NCBI RefSeq assembly: GCF_000723885.1
Contig: NZ_CCDG010000027.1
Span: 1-43,602 of the forward strand
Direction: 5' to 3'
From: Paenibacillus camerounensis
Lineage (GTDB): Bacteria; Bacillota; Bacilli; Paenibacillales; Paenibacillaceae
Length of the DNA: 43,602 bases
Part shown: positions 31,784 to 39,042 of the stretch, in pieces
Position numbering within the stretch: position 1 is the stretch's first letter
Layout: every line of letters starts with the position of its first letter
Position numbers and translations under genes: made by a program
The notes under the pieces: model-generated
The model's database searches: none
Told to the model about the DNA's origin: nothing
Seen by the model: the letters and a program-made list of their open reading frames with translations, nothing else

Positions 31784-32221
31784 ATGACAAAAATAAGCAG
31801 CAGCGGGGCTGTTCAACATAAATCCTTCGGACTGGTGCTGCAGGCGCTCGTGGTTCTGGCTCGTAAAGGCGATACCTGTTCAAGCTGTGAAATGGCCGAG
31901 CTGCTCTCCTCCGAGGCGACGCTGCTGAGAAAGACGATGGCCAAACTGACGCGTGCGCAGATTCTGGTGACCAAAGAAGGCCGGGACGGCGGATACGGGC
32001 TAAACCGTGATCCTGAAGAGCTGACGCTTGCCGAAATCTATCAGGCGCTTGAAGCGGGCGAAGTGTGCAGCAAAGCGGGGAACGACCCGATGTGCGGTAA
32101 TGCGCTTGGGGAGCGGATGATAGACGCCTGCAGCGATATTTTTGCGGAAATGGACCGCAGTATGATGGCTGTGCTGGAAAAATATTCGCTCGCCGATATG
32201 GTGCGCAAGTCTGGTTGTTGA
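31784..32221 (+). CDS. Rrf2-family transcriptional regulator
   Basis: A 145-residue winged-helix regulator. The Rrf2 pattern is clear: SFGLVLQALVVLARKGDTCSSCEMAELLSSEATLLRKTMAKLTRAQILVTKEGRDGGYGLNRDPEELTLAEIYQALE. The cysteines after the dimerisation helix begin (C-X8-C-X10-C in GEVCSKAGNDPMCGNALGERMIDAC) do not match the IscR or NsrR spacing exactly but could bind a cluster or sense redox. ATG 31784 follows AAAGGAGCAC. The nitroreductase gene downstream, with a perfect palindrome in front of it, is the likely target. Confidence 0.9.
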   Translation: MTKISSSGAVQHKSFGLVLQALVVLARKGDTCSSCEMAELLSSEATLLRKTMAKLTRAQILVTKEGRDGGYGLNRDPEELTLAEIYQALEAGEVCSKAGNDPMCGNALGERMIDACSDIFAEMDRSMMAVLEKYSLADMVRKSGC

Positions 32222-32261
32222 CAGGATGCTTTTTTGTGAATTATACTGTGCGTAATTAATT

Positions 32262-32273
32262 ACAGTTAACTGT
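32262..32273. promoter_or_regulatory. Perfect palindrome ACAGTTAACTGT before the nitroreductase gene
   Basis: A 12-bp perfect dyad lies 56 bases upstream of the nitroreductase start. It directly follows a TAATTA box (32257-32262) that is 17 bases from TTGTGA (32234-32239). It is a candidate operator for the adjacent Rrf2 regulator. Confidence 0.45.
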
Positions 32274-32328
32274 GCTTTTATATACACAGAATACGATTAA
32301 CCGGATTAGGAAGAGGAGGAGTTAGATA

Positions 32329-32976
32329 ATGACAGCAGAACTGAGAACAGAAGTAGAGTTTAGTAAGGTGATCCGGGAACGGCATTCGGTACGGAAATAT
32401 GACCCGTCCTGGAAAATTTCCGATGAGGAAATTAAAGAAATTCTCGGGGAAGCCATTCTGGCCCCGTCCTCATCCAACCTGCAGCCTTGGCGCTTTATTG
32501 TGATTACGGATCAGGAGCTTAAGCAGCAGCTGTTGCCAATTGCCTATAACCAGCAGCAGGTTGTCGATGCGTCTGTTACAATTGCCGTTATCGGGGATAT
32601 CGAAGCTTACCGCAATGCGGAGAAAATATATGAGTACGCTGAGGCAGCCGGATACGTTACTGCAGAGATAGGTGCAGCAATGGCTAAGCGCAGCAAAGAC
32701 GGCTATTCCGCTATGCCGGTTCAGAAGCTCAAGGAAATTGCCCTGGTCGACGGCGGCCTGGTCTCCATGCAGCTGATGCTTGCAGCCAAAGCAAGGGGAT
32801 ATGATACTGTGCCTATGGGCGGTTTTATTCCTGATAAATTACGCGAGCTGTTCAGCATTTCTGAACGTTATGAGCCCGTGATGCTGATCTCCCTCGGCAA
32901 GGCGGCGGCAGAAGGGCGCTCTACAGCCAGGCTGCCGCTGGAGGAAGTGACCCGGTGGAATGGGTTTGAAGGATAA
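32329..32976 (+). CDS. NAD(P)H-dependent nitroreductase-family flavoprotein
   Basis: A 215-residue FMN-dependent oxidoreductase. Family motifs are VIRERHSVRKYDPSWKISDEEI (FMN-binding Arg-His-Ser), EAILAPSSSNLQPWRFIVI, VDGGLVSMQLMLAAKARGYDTVPMGGF and EPVMLISLGKAA. It probably reduces nitro compounds, quinones or azo compounds; the true substrate is unknown. A GAAGAGGAGG site precedes the ATG. The upstream Rrf2 gene and the palindrome between them suggest redox-responsive control. Confidence 0.93.
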   Translation: MTAELRTEVEFSKVIRERHSVRKYDPSWKISDEEIKEILGEAILAPSSSNLQPWRFIVITDQELKQQLLPIAYNQQQVVDASVTIAVIGDIEAYRNAEKIYEYAEAAGYVTAEIGAAMAKRSKDGYSAMPVQKLKEIALVDGGLVSMQLMLAAKARGYDTVPMGGFIPDKLRELFSISERYEPVMLISLGKAAAEGRSTARLPLEEVTRWNGFEG

Positions 32977-33335
32977 GGATATTCAGCAGCAGGAGAGCGG
33001 TGAACGGTGGCGCCTGTAAGGCAGGTAACCGCCGGGTACGCGGAGGTCCCTGTGGATCAAGGAAAGGAGCAGAAGGCGTAAGCTGGCTGCTCCTTTTTTT
33101 ATTGGACCGTTGGAGGCCGGCATTGTTGGAGTTTACTACGCTACTTTCATCTATGGCGCCAAGTCCGCTGCCATCAGCTGCCACGCCACACCTGGCCCGT
33201 CAACAGCTCCGGCGGCTGCCGCTATTTTTGGTTTCCCGTAGTTTCTGCTATATTATTGTTAATGCCTGCAGGAAAGAATTGTGCAGTATAACTTGGACTA
33301 ACCCGAATTCACCAGACAATCAGGAGGGGACGCTT
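32977..33335. other. Gene-free interval between nitroreductase and pirin
   Basis: It holds a GC-rich structured stretch: GGTGG (33006-33010) pairs with CCGCC (33029-33033) around an inner CCTG/CAGG hairpin. The nitroreductase terminator follows at 33063-33100. About 235 AT/GC-mixed bases remain, without a supportable gene or clear promoter, although TATATT occurs near 33250. Reading frames across it have no ribosome binding sites. Confidence 0.4.
33063..33100 (+). terminator. Rho-independent terminator after the nitroreductase gene
   Basis: AAAGGAGCAG (33063-33072) pairs perfectly with CTGCTCCTTT (33087-33096), and the T-run extends to 33100. Confidence 0.85.
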
Positions 33336-34037
33336 ATGATCAAGGTTTATTCTGCGGCATCCGCGCATCAGTTCGATCACGGCTGGCTGAAGGGCAGCCA
33401 CAGCTTCTCGTTCGGGGATTTCTATGATCCGGATAACACCGCCTTTGGCCCGATGCGGGTCTGTAATGATGACACGATTGCGCCGGGCAGAGGCTTCGGA
33501 GCCCATCCGCACAGCGACATGGAGATTGTCTCCATCGTATTGTCCGGCAGGCTGCGCCATGAGGACAATCTGGGCAATGTGGCGGAGACAGAGTTTGGCG
33601 GCGTCCAGCGGATGTCGGCAGGAACCGGAGCGATCCATACCGAGCATAACCCTTCGGATACAGAGCCTGTGCGGCTGCTGCAGCTGTGGTTCATGCCGCG
33701 TAACCGCGGTACGGCCCCTTCCTATACAACCGGTAGGTTTGATCCGGCTAAGCTTGAGGGCAGGTTGCTGCCCGTAGTGGCGCCGGAGCATGGACCGGAG
33801 ATTGTAGACATCGCCCAGGATATGACGATCTATCTGGGCCGGGCCGTGTCAGGCCGGGAATTAGCGTTCCGTCAGGAAGCAGGGCGGCGTTGCTTTATTT
33901 ATCTGATTGAAGGCCGGCTTCAGCTGCCGGATCAGCAGGTCCTGCAGCCGGGGGATTCGGCCCGCATTGAAGAGGTACATGAATTGTTGCTGGCGGCAGA
34001 GGAAGATGTTCTGGTCATGGTTATTGATCTGCCGTAA
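33336..34037 (+). CDS. Pirin-family bicupin protein
   Basis: A 233-residue pirin/YhhW-type protein. The N-terminal cupin holds the metal site: HPHSDMEIVSIVLSGRLRHEDNLGN (His-x-His and a further His) and TGAIHTEHNPSD with Glu. The C-terminal half is a second, degenerate cupin (FIYLIEGRLQLPDQQVLQPGDSARIEE). Some relatives act as quercetin 2,3-dioxygenases; others are regulatory, so activity is uncertain. ATG 33336 is chosen for its CAGGAGGGG site and the usual start MIKVYSAASAHQFDHGWL; the open frame upstream to 33000 crosses a terminator and is not coding. Confidence 0.93.
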   Translation: MIKVYSAASAHQFDHGWLKGSHSFSFGDFYDPDNTAFGPMRVCNDDTIAPGRGFGAHPHSDMEIVSIVLSGRLRHEDNLGNVAETEFGGVQRMSAGTGAIHTEHNPSDTEPVRLLQLWFMPRNRGTAPSYTTGRFDPAKLEGRLLPVVAPEHGPEIVDIAQDMTIYLGRAVSGRELAFRQEAGRRCFIYLIEGRLQLPDQQVLQPGDSARIEEVHELLLAAEEDVLVMVIDLP

Positions 34038-34092
34038 TCAGAGCTGTAATAACCCGTTCTGCACCATTATATGTTGAAGGAGGGAGCCGGAA

Positions 34093-34422
34093 ATGCAGCA
34101 GCAGGAAAGGGTACTGGTGAAGCACTCGGTAACAGGGCGGATGCTGGTCAGCAGTACTGACGGGCTGACTTATTCTTTTGATCCGGAGGGAGAGCTGACA
34201 CTGATTAAGATTTACGGTGTATCATCTGCCCAAGGAACGGCCGTGGTGGAACTAAGCTCCGAGCTGAACGTATTCCGCTTCGAGGAGCCGGCGGAGGGGC
34301 CGGTAATCAAGCATTGGTATTATGTCGGGGATAATCCCGTCCAATATAACGAGGCTTCGGGATGTCTAAGTATTGTTGTACAGTCGGAAATTGAATACCG
34401 GCCGGATGCTTACTGGGAATAG
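34093..34422 (+). CDS. Hypothetical protein, 109 aa
   Basis: ATG 34093 follows a strong GAAGGAGGGAG site. The 109-residue acidic product (MQQQERVLVKHSVTGRML..., IEYRPDAYWE end) has alternating hydrophobic strands such as SVTGRMLVSSTDGLTYSF and GTAVVELSSELNVFRF, suggesting a small all-beta fold. It has no signal peptide, Cys or recognised family. It lies 55 bases after the pirin gene in the same direction, so the two may be cotranscribed. A terminator overlaps its stop codon. Confidence 0.75.
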   Translation: MQQQERVLVKHSVTGRMLVSSTDGLTYSFDPEGELTLIKIYGVSSAQGTAVVELSSELNVFRFEEPAEGPVIKHWYYVGDNPVQYNEASGCLSIVVQSEIEYRPDAYWE

Positions 34423-34446
34423 GGGCGTGAATACGCCTCTTTTTTA
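34421..34446 (+). terminator. Rho-independent terminator overlapping the preceding stop codon
   Basis: GGGGCGT (34422-34428) pairs with ACGCCTC (34433-34439) with one G-U pair and a four-base loop; T-rich from 34440 to 34445. Confidence 0.8.
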
Positions 34447-34550
34447 AATACATGTATTTAGTTAACTTATATTAATGACATTTAACGTGAGTTATATGTG
34501 CGTTATCGGCGTTGATTTATAGAATTTCCCAACAAAAGGGACAAATGAAC

Positions 34551-34579
34551 TTGACAATAAAAGTTGTCTGTACTAGCTT
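34551..34579 (+). promoter_or_regulatory. SigA-type promoter of leucine dehydrogenase gene
   Basis: A perfect TTGACA (34551-34556) lies 17 bases from TAGCTT (34574-34579). The start site would be about 45 bases before the gene. Confidence 0.6.
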
Positions 34580-34630
34580 TGTTATGAAACGTAACACGCA
34601 TAATGCGATAAGACAGGAGAAATGGTCATA

Positions 34631-35725
34631 ATGGAATTGTTTGCAGCAATGGAGCGGGACGATTACGAGGAGCTTTTATTTTGCCAGGACAAGGCATCGG
34701 GATTAAAGGCAATCATTGCAATTCATGACACAACACTAGGGCCTGCGCTGGGCGGGACAAGAATGTGGACGTATGCGAATGAGGAAGCAGCGGTGATAGA
34801 TGCGCTCCGGCTTGCCAAAGGAATGACCTACAAGAATGCGGTGGCCGGGCTAAACCTGGGCGGCGGGAAAACAGTCATCATCGGCGACCCGAAAAAGGAC
34901 AAAAATGAGGCAATGTTCCGCGCCTTCGGACGATACATACAAGGACTTAACGGACGTTACATCACGGCTGAGGATGTTGGGACTACTGAGACAGATATGG
35001 ATATTATTCATCAGGAGACTGATTACGTAACCGGAATTTCTGCTACCTATGGTTCCTCCGGCAATCCGTCGCCTGCTACGGCCTTTGGGGTATATCAGGG
35101 AATGAAGGCGGCAGCCAAAGCGGCCTTCGGCAGTGATTCACTGGCCGGCAGAAAGGTTGCTGTACAGGGTGTAGGCAATGTTTCTTTTACACTGTGCAAG
35201 TACCTGCATGAGGAAGGCGCGGAGCTGATCGTAACCGATATTAACAAGGATGCGGTAGCCCGTGCGGTGGAGGCCTATGGGGCCAGAGCTGTTGATCCGG
35301 CTGATATTATCAGTGTGGACTGCGATATTTATGCACCTTGTGCGCTTGGAGCAACCATCAATGATGAGTCGTTGCCGCTGCTTAAGGCAAAGGTAGTAGC
35401 CGGTGCAGCCAACAACCAGCTTAAGGAGCCCCGCCACGGGGATGCCCTGCATGAGCTGGGGATTGTCTATGCTCCGGATTATGTCATTAATGCCGGTGGC
35501 GTCATCAACATTGCTGATGAGCTGAATGGTTATAATAAGGATCGCGCCTTCAAGCAGATCGCCAAGATATACGGCAGCATTACACGCGTCCTGGAGATTT
35601 CCCGCACGAACGGAATTCCGGCTTACGTGGCGGCAGACCGCCTGGCGGAAGAGCGGATTGAATTGCTGCGCAGAAGCCGCAGCACCTTCCTGCGTAATCC
35701 CCATCATGCCATCAGCAGAAGATAG
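34631..35725 (+). CDS. bcd: Leucine (branched-chain amino acid) dehydrogenase
   Basis: A 364-residue NAD-dependent amino acid dehydrogenase, reversibly deaminating leucine, valine or isoleucine to the 2-oxoacid. It opens with [20 protein letters not shown], close to Bacillus leucine dehydrogenases, so ATG 34631 is preferred over ATG 34622, which lies too near the GGAG. Catalytic motifs are [33 protein letters not shown] (Lys residues), [12 protein letters not shown], and the dinucleotide motif [14 protein letters not shown]. It can supply branched-chain precursors for fatty acids or catabolism. It is monocistronic, unlike the bkd-operon arrangement of Bacillus. Confidence 0.94.
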   Translation: MELFAAMERDDYEELLFCQDKASGLKAIIAIHDTTLGPALGGTRMWTYANEEAAVIDALRLAKGMTYKNAVAGLNLGGGKTVIIGDPKKDKNEAMFRAFGRYIQGLNGRYITAEDVGTTETDMDIIHQETDYVTGISATYGSSGNPSPATAFGVYQGMKAAAKAAFGSDSLAGRKVAVQGVGNVSFTLCKYLHEEGAELIVTDINKDAVARAVEAYGARAVDPADIISVDCDIYAPCALGATINDESLPLLKAKVVAGAANNQLKEPRHGDALHELGIVYAPDYVINAGGVINIADELNGYNKDRAFKQIAKIYGSITRVLEISRTNGIPAYVAADRLAEERIELLRRSRSTFLRNPHHAISRR

Positions 35726-35736
35726 CTGCAATTAGA

Positions 35737-35775
35737 AGAAGCCCGTCTCCTGAACTGTTCGGGAGACGGGCTTCT
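35737..35775. terminator. Bidirectional terminator hairpin
   Basis: AGAAGCCCGTCTCC (35737-35750) pairs perfectly with GGAGACGGGCTTCT (35762-35775) between convergent genes. Confidence 0.85.
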
Positions 35776-35811
35776 ATGCTGTACAAGTAAGTTGCGCCGG
35801 CTAAAGGGAGA

Positions 35812-36501
35812 TTATTCCGCTTTGTCAGGCTCCGGGTAAGTAACACCCAGTGTGTCCACTGTAATCTTACTCATTACCGGCGGCGTATCCGGCCGGTCAG
35901 AGCTGTTGCGCGGCAGGCTGACGATAGCCTGAACTACATCCATGCCTTCTGTCACCTTACCGAAGGCGGCGTAGCTGCCGTCGAGGCTCGGGTAATCGGC
36001 AGCCATGATGAAGAACTGCGAGCCGGCGGAGTTCACATCCTGGCCTCTGGCCATAGAGAGAACGCCTTCGGTATGCTGAAGGTTATTGGTGAAGCCGTTC
36101 GCCAGGAATTCGCCGGCAATGCTATAATCCGGACCGCCCATCCCGGAACCTTCCGGATCACCGCCCTGAATCATAAATCCGGGGATAACGCGGTGGAAGA
36201 TCGTTCCGTCGTAGAAGCCCTTTTGAATCAGCGAGATAAAGTTGTTAACGGTATTCGGGGCAACCTCAGGATACAGCTCGGCCTTAATGATGCCGCCGTT
36301 ATCCATTTCAATAGTAACAACCGGATGGCTGGCTGTAGCTGAAGGAACACCTTCGGTTGGAGCCTGCGTAGCAGGGCTGGCCTGGTTACCACCGGCATTA
36401 CCTGCATTATTGGTAGCCGAATTGCCGCAGCCTGCTGCAAAAACCATCAGCAGGGTCATCATCAGCAGCAGGATAACGGGTACTTTTCTTGTGCGCTTCA
36501 C
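35812..36501 (-). CDS. Lipoprotein cyclophilin-type peptidyl-prolyl isomerase
   Basis: A 229-residue extracytoplasmic foldase. The N-terminus is a lipoprotein signal with lipobox FAAGC (Cys25), followed by an Asn/Ala/Thr-rich linker. The cyclophilin domain (about 55-225) has YPEVAPNTVNNFISLIQKGFYDGTIFHRVIPGFMIQGGDP (catalytic Arg in FHR), SMARGQDVNSAGSQFFIM and SYAAFGKVTEGMDVV. It would assist folding of exported proteins at the membrane-wall interface. The start codon is GTG, ten bases after AAGGAGAG. Single gene. Confidence 0.94.
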   Translation of the reverse strand: MKRTRKVPVILLLMMTLLMVFAAGCGNSATNNAGNAGGNQASPATQAPTEGVPSATASHPVVTIEMDNGGIIKAELYPEVAPNTVNNFISLIQKGFYDGTIFHRVIPGFMIQGGDPEGSGMGGPDYSIAGEFLANGFTNNLQHTEGVLSMARGQDVNSAGSQFFIMAADYPSLDGSYAAFGKVTEGMDVVQAIVSLPRNSSDRPDTPPVMSKITVDTLGVTYPEPDKAE

Positions 36502-36662
36502 GTTATAAATCTCTCCTTTTTATCTTGGTTATTCTGGTGAATTCAACCTTCATCATACATGGTTTGTCCCGGCTGATGCAAAGACTTGATGCAGATAGAG
36601 TTTGGCAGGGCGGAAAAATAGGTTTAATATGGTAGAGGCTTCAGGGAATAACAGAAGGGACG

Positions 36663-37910
36663 GTGGTTAGCTTGGCATTTTCATGGAAGCGGAATCTGAT
36701 TGTGCTCTGGATCGGTGTGTTCTTCTGCAGTACCGCCTATTCGATCTCGATTCCGTTCCTCTCGATTTTTCTTAGTGACCAGCTCGGCGTAACCAGCCAT
36801 CTGGAGATCTGGTCGGGCGTAAGCTTTGGGATTACCTTTCTGGCCAGTGCGCTGATTTCGCCTTACTGGGGATCGCTGGCCGACAAATACGGGCGCAAGC
36901 CGATGCTGATCCGCTCGGGCTTCAGTCTGGCTGCGCTTTATTTAATCAATTATTTTGTGCATGATCCATATGTATTTCTGGTTGTCCGGGTGCTGCAGGG
37001 GCTGCTGGCGGGATTCGTTCCGGCGGCGATTGCTATGGTAGCGACCAATACGCCGGAAGAGAAGACCGGCTATGCACTCAGTATCATGTCTACGGCAGGA
37101 GCGACCGGCAGCATTATCGGCCCGCTGATCGGCGGCGTGGTCAGCTATTATTCGAGCAACCGCAGCGCCTTTCTGTTCTCGGCGGTGATCGTGCTTGTCT
37201 CCGCGCTGATTGCCACCTTTTTCGCCAAGGAAGAGAATTTTAACCGGTCTGCACCGAGGTCGCGCGTCAGTGATGACATCCGTGAGGCGGCCAAGAATAA
37301 AGCTTTTATTACACTGCTCTTTTTAGCCGGCATTAGTACATTCTCTGTAATGATTCTGGAGCCGCTGCTGCCGATTTATCTGCTCGATATGGGGATTTCC
37401 AGAAATACGGCCTCGCTAAGCTCGGGGATTGTTTTCTCGGCAGTCGGCATAGCGACGGTAATAATGGCACCGCAATGGGGCAGGATCGGCAGCCGTAAGG
37501 GCTTCGGATTCATATTGTTCATCGGCCTTATCGGCGGAGGAATCGGCAACATCCTGCAATATTTCGTCTCCGGCTATGTGGAGTTTGCCATTCTGCGGTT
37601 TGCCTACGGCCTGTTCTACGCCGGGGTGCTTCCGTCAGTCAATGCCATGATCGTCCAGACCATTGAACCGGGCTTCCGCGGCCGGGCCTTCGGCCTGAAT
37701 CAGGCAGCCTCACAGCTGGCAACCATGGCCGGTCCGATTATCGGCGGTCTGCTGGGCGCTTTTATCCCGATCCGCTGGGTGTTCGTCGTCAACGGGCTGA
37801 TCCTGCTTGTGGCTGCACTGCTCGTTAAGGTCCGCAAGCTGGAAGCCAAGGTCAGCGAAGCGCGTTCTCACGGTGGGCCCGCGGATGCGGAAGCGGCAGG
37901 CCCTTTATAA
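36663..37910 (+). CDS. MFS transporter, multidrug-efflux (MdtG-like) type
   Basis: A 415-residue protein with 12 hydrophobic segments. The conserved MFS loop between segments 2 and 3 reads GSLADKYGRKPMLIRSG, and segment 5 has the GATGSIIGPLIGGVVS pattern typical of proton-antiport drug exporters. The second-half motif GRAFGLNQAASQLATMAGPIIGGLLG is also present. Substrate is unknown. A GTG at 36663 after AGAAGGGACG is taken as start; a TTG at 36672 is an alternative. Single gene with a strong terminator. Confidence 0.92.
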   Translation: MVSLAFSWKRNLIVLWIGVFFCSTAYSISIPFLSIFLSDQLGVTSHLEIWSGVSFGITFLASALISPYWGSLADKYGRKPMLIRSGFSLAALYLINYFVHDPYVFLVVRVLQGLLAGFVPAAIAMVATNTPEEKTGYALSIMSTAGATGSIIGPLIGGVVSYYSSNRSAFLFSAVIVLVSALIATFFAKEENFNRSAPRSRVSDDIREAAKNKAFITLLFLAGISTFSVMILEPLLPIYLLDMGISRNTASLSSGIVFSAVGIATVIMAPQWGRIGSRKGFGFILFIGLIGGGIGNILQYFVSGYVEFAILRFAYGLFYAGVLPSVNAMIVQTIEPGFRGRAFGLNQAASQLATMAGPIIGGLLGAFIPIRWVFVVNGLILLVAALLVKVRKLEAKVSEARSHGGPADAEAAGPL

Positions 37911-37930
37911 GCTCTATATCCGATAACAAA

Positions 37931-37981
37931 AAAAGGCCAAAAGCACCGGAGGATCATCTCCGGAATTGCTTTTGGCCTTTT
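37931..37981. terminator. Bidirectional terminator hairpin
   Basis: AAAAGGCCAAAAGCA (37931-37945) pairs with TGCTTTTGGCCTTTT (37967-37981), with an inner CCGGAG/CTCCGG hairpin. Runs of A and T on the two sides suit termination in both directions. Confidence 0.9.
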
Positions 37982-37990
37982 ACACATTCA

Positions 37991-38599
37991 TTAATCCTCT
38001 TCACCGGTGGAGCCGTTCAGCACATCTGTACCTGGCATCGCATCGACAGGAGGGGCTGCCGGGTCTACTGCTGTACCGGGCTGCAGCTCGTCCGCATCGG
38101 GAATATCCTCCAGCGGCTGCTCCCCGTCATCCCCATAAGCTTCCTCATCGTCGGCATAATCGATAACGCTGCCGGTTAATCCGGCTGCTCCGGCAGCAAA
38201 AACCGCATCGGATTCCAGCAGCTCATCACGCTGCGGGGCAGAAGAGGCAATAACGCCGGCGTTGCGGTCGGCCCTGCGTCCAAGTGCCGGCTCAGGCTCA
38301 TTGGCCCCGATGTCTGCGGCCAGGATGGAATCACCTTCAAGCGCCGGATCTGAGCCAACGTCTGCTATACCGTCAACAAAATCAACGGGTCTCTCGTGAA
38401 CGGGCTCGTGGCTGGCAAGCGCTGATTCCAGCGGCTGGCGCTCCGTGTCGAGTGTAACACCGCTGATGCCCTGTTCGGTAATAGTACCCAGCGGACGCAA
38501 CTCATCCAGCGGAATATCCTGCTCTGGAGTGACGCCGCCCATTTTTTGATAACGCTCATATGCAAAATCGGCTTCAGTTTTATTGAACTCATTACCCAT
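37991..38599 (-). CDS. Hypothetical acidic protein, 202 aa
   Basis: A 202-residue, strongly acidic, hydrophilic protein (MGNEFNKTEADFAYERYQKMGG...) without Cys, Trp, signal peptide or membrane segment. It is probably disordered for much of its length, with Asp/Glu/Pro/Ala-rich stretches toward the C-terminus (DADELQPGTAVDPAAPP). The start ATG follows AAAGGAGCTG on the minus strand. The 61-residue acidic gene 15 bases upstream is likely cotranscribed. Composition recalls small soluble spore or stress proteins of Bacillales, but no family was recognised. Confidence 0.75.
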   Translation of the reverse strand: MGNEFNKTEADFAYERYQKMGGVTPEQDIPLDELRPLGTITEQGISGVTLDTERQPLESALASHEPVHERPVDFVDGIADVGSDPALEGDSILAADIGANEPEPALGRRADRNAGVIASSAPQRDELLESDAVFAAGAAGLTGSVIDYADDEEAYGDDGEQPLEDIPDADELQPGTAVDPAAPPVDAMPGTDVLNGSTGEED

Positions 38600-38614
38600 A
38601 GCCGTTCAGCTCCT

Positions 38615-38800
38615 TTAAGCTTTAGTCTGTCCCTCATCGGGCACAGCGTGATTAATGGCTGCTTCCTGGTCCTCCTCCGGCAGTGCACCCGGATATGATC
38701 CCTCCTGGAAGAGGCCAAAGTCCTCATCAATATCGCGTTCAGTCACAAGATTATCTGCATCCGGTTCTCTGCCGGCGCCGGATTTCTTCTGTTCACTCAT
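38615..38800 (-). CDS. Hypothetical small acidic protein, 61 aa
   Basis: A 61-residue acidic hydrophilic protein (MSEQKKSGAGREPDADNLVTERDIDEDFG...). A perfect AAGGAGGTC ribosome binding site at proper spacing strongly supports translation. It has no Cys, Trp or membrane segment. It precedes the 202-residue acidic gene by 15 bases in the same direction, forming a probable two-gene operon. Upstream on the minus strand the direct repeat TATAGAAC-TAC-TATAGAAC (around 38821-38840) lies in the promoter region. Function unknown. Confidence 0.75.
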   Translation of the reverse strand: MSEQKKSGAGREPDADNLVTERDIDEDFGLFQEGSYPGALPEEDQEAAINHAVPDEGQTKA

Positions 38801-39042
38801 TGCCGGACCTCCTTGCCCTGTTCTATAGTAGTTCTATACCCGATTAAACGGCTGCGAATCTGCGCCTTCTAATATATAGCCTTCTTAATATAATCATTAT
38901 CCAGCGCGATTAACCGCCGGTGAAATAAAAACGGGGATTTCGCGGGAATTTGCCAATATAGGCAGGGAAAGTGCGAAGGTTGTCGAAAATAAGAATCATA
39001 CGAACTAATAAAATCCAACTTATGATTTATTGAGGAGTCAAA

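Noticed and set aside
33001..33100. Possible T-box or other riboswitch before the pirin gene
   Set aside because: The segment has GGTGG, GGGTACGCGG and GTCCCT words and ends in a terminator. The invariant T-box sequence GGGTGGNACCGCG is missing, the pirin start is 235 bases further on, and the hairpin is explained as the nitroreductase terminator.
33000..33335. N-terminal extension of the pirin gene
   Set aside because: The upstream open frame crosses an intrinsic terminator, has no ribosome binding site and encodes low-quality sequence before the normal pirin start with its CAGGAGGGG site.
38821..38850. SigB-type promoter before the acidic protein operon
   Set aside because: GTTTAA and GGGTAT words both occur on the minus strand but only two bases apart, instead of 12-15.
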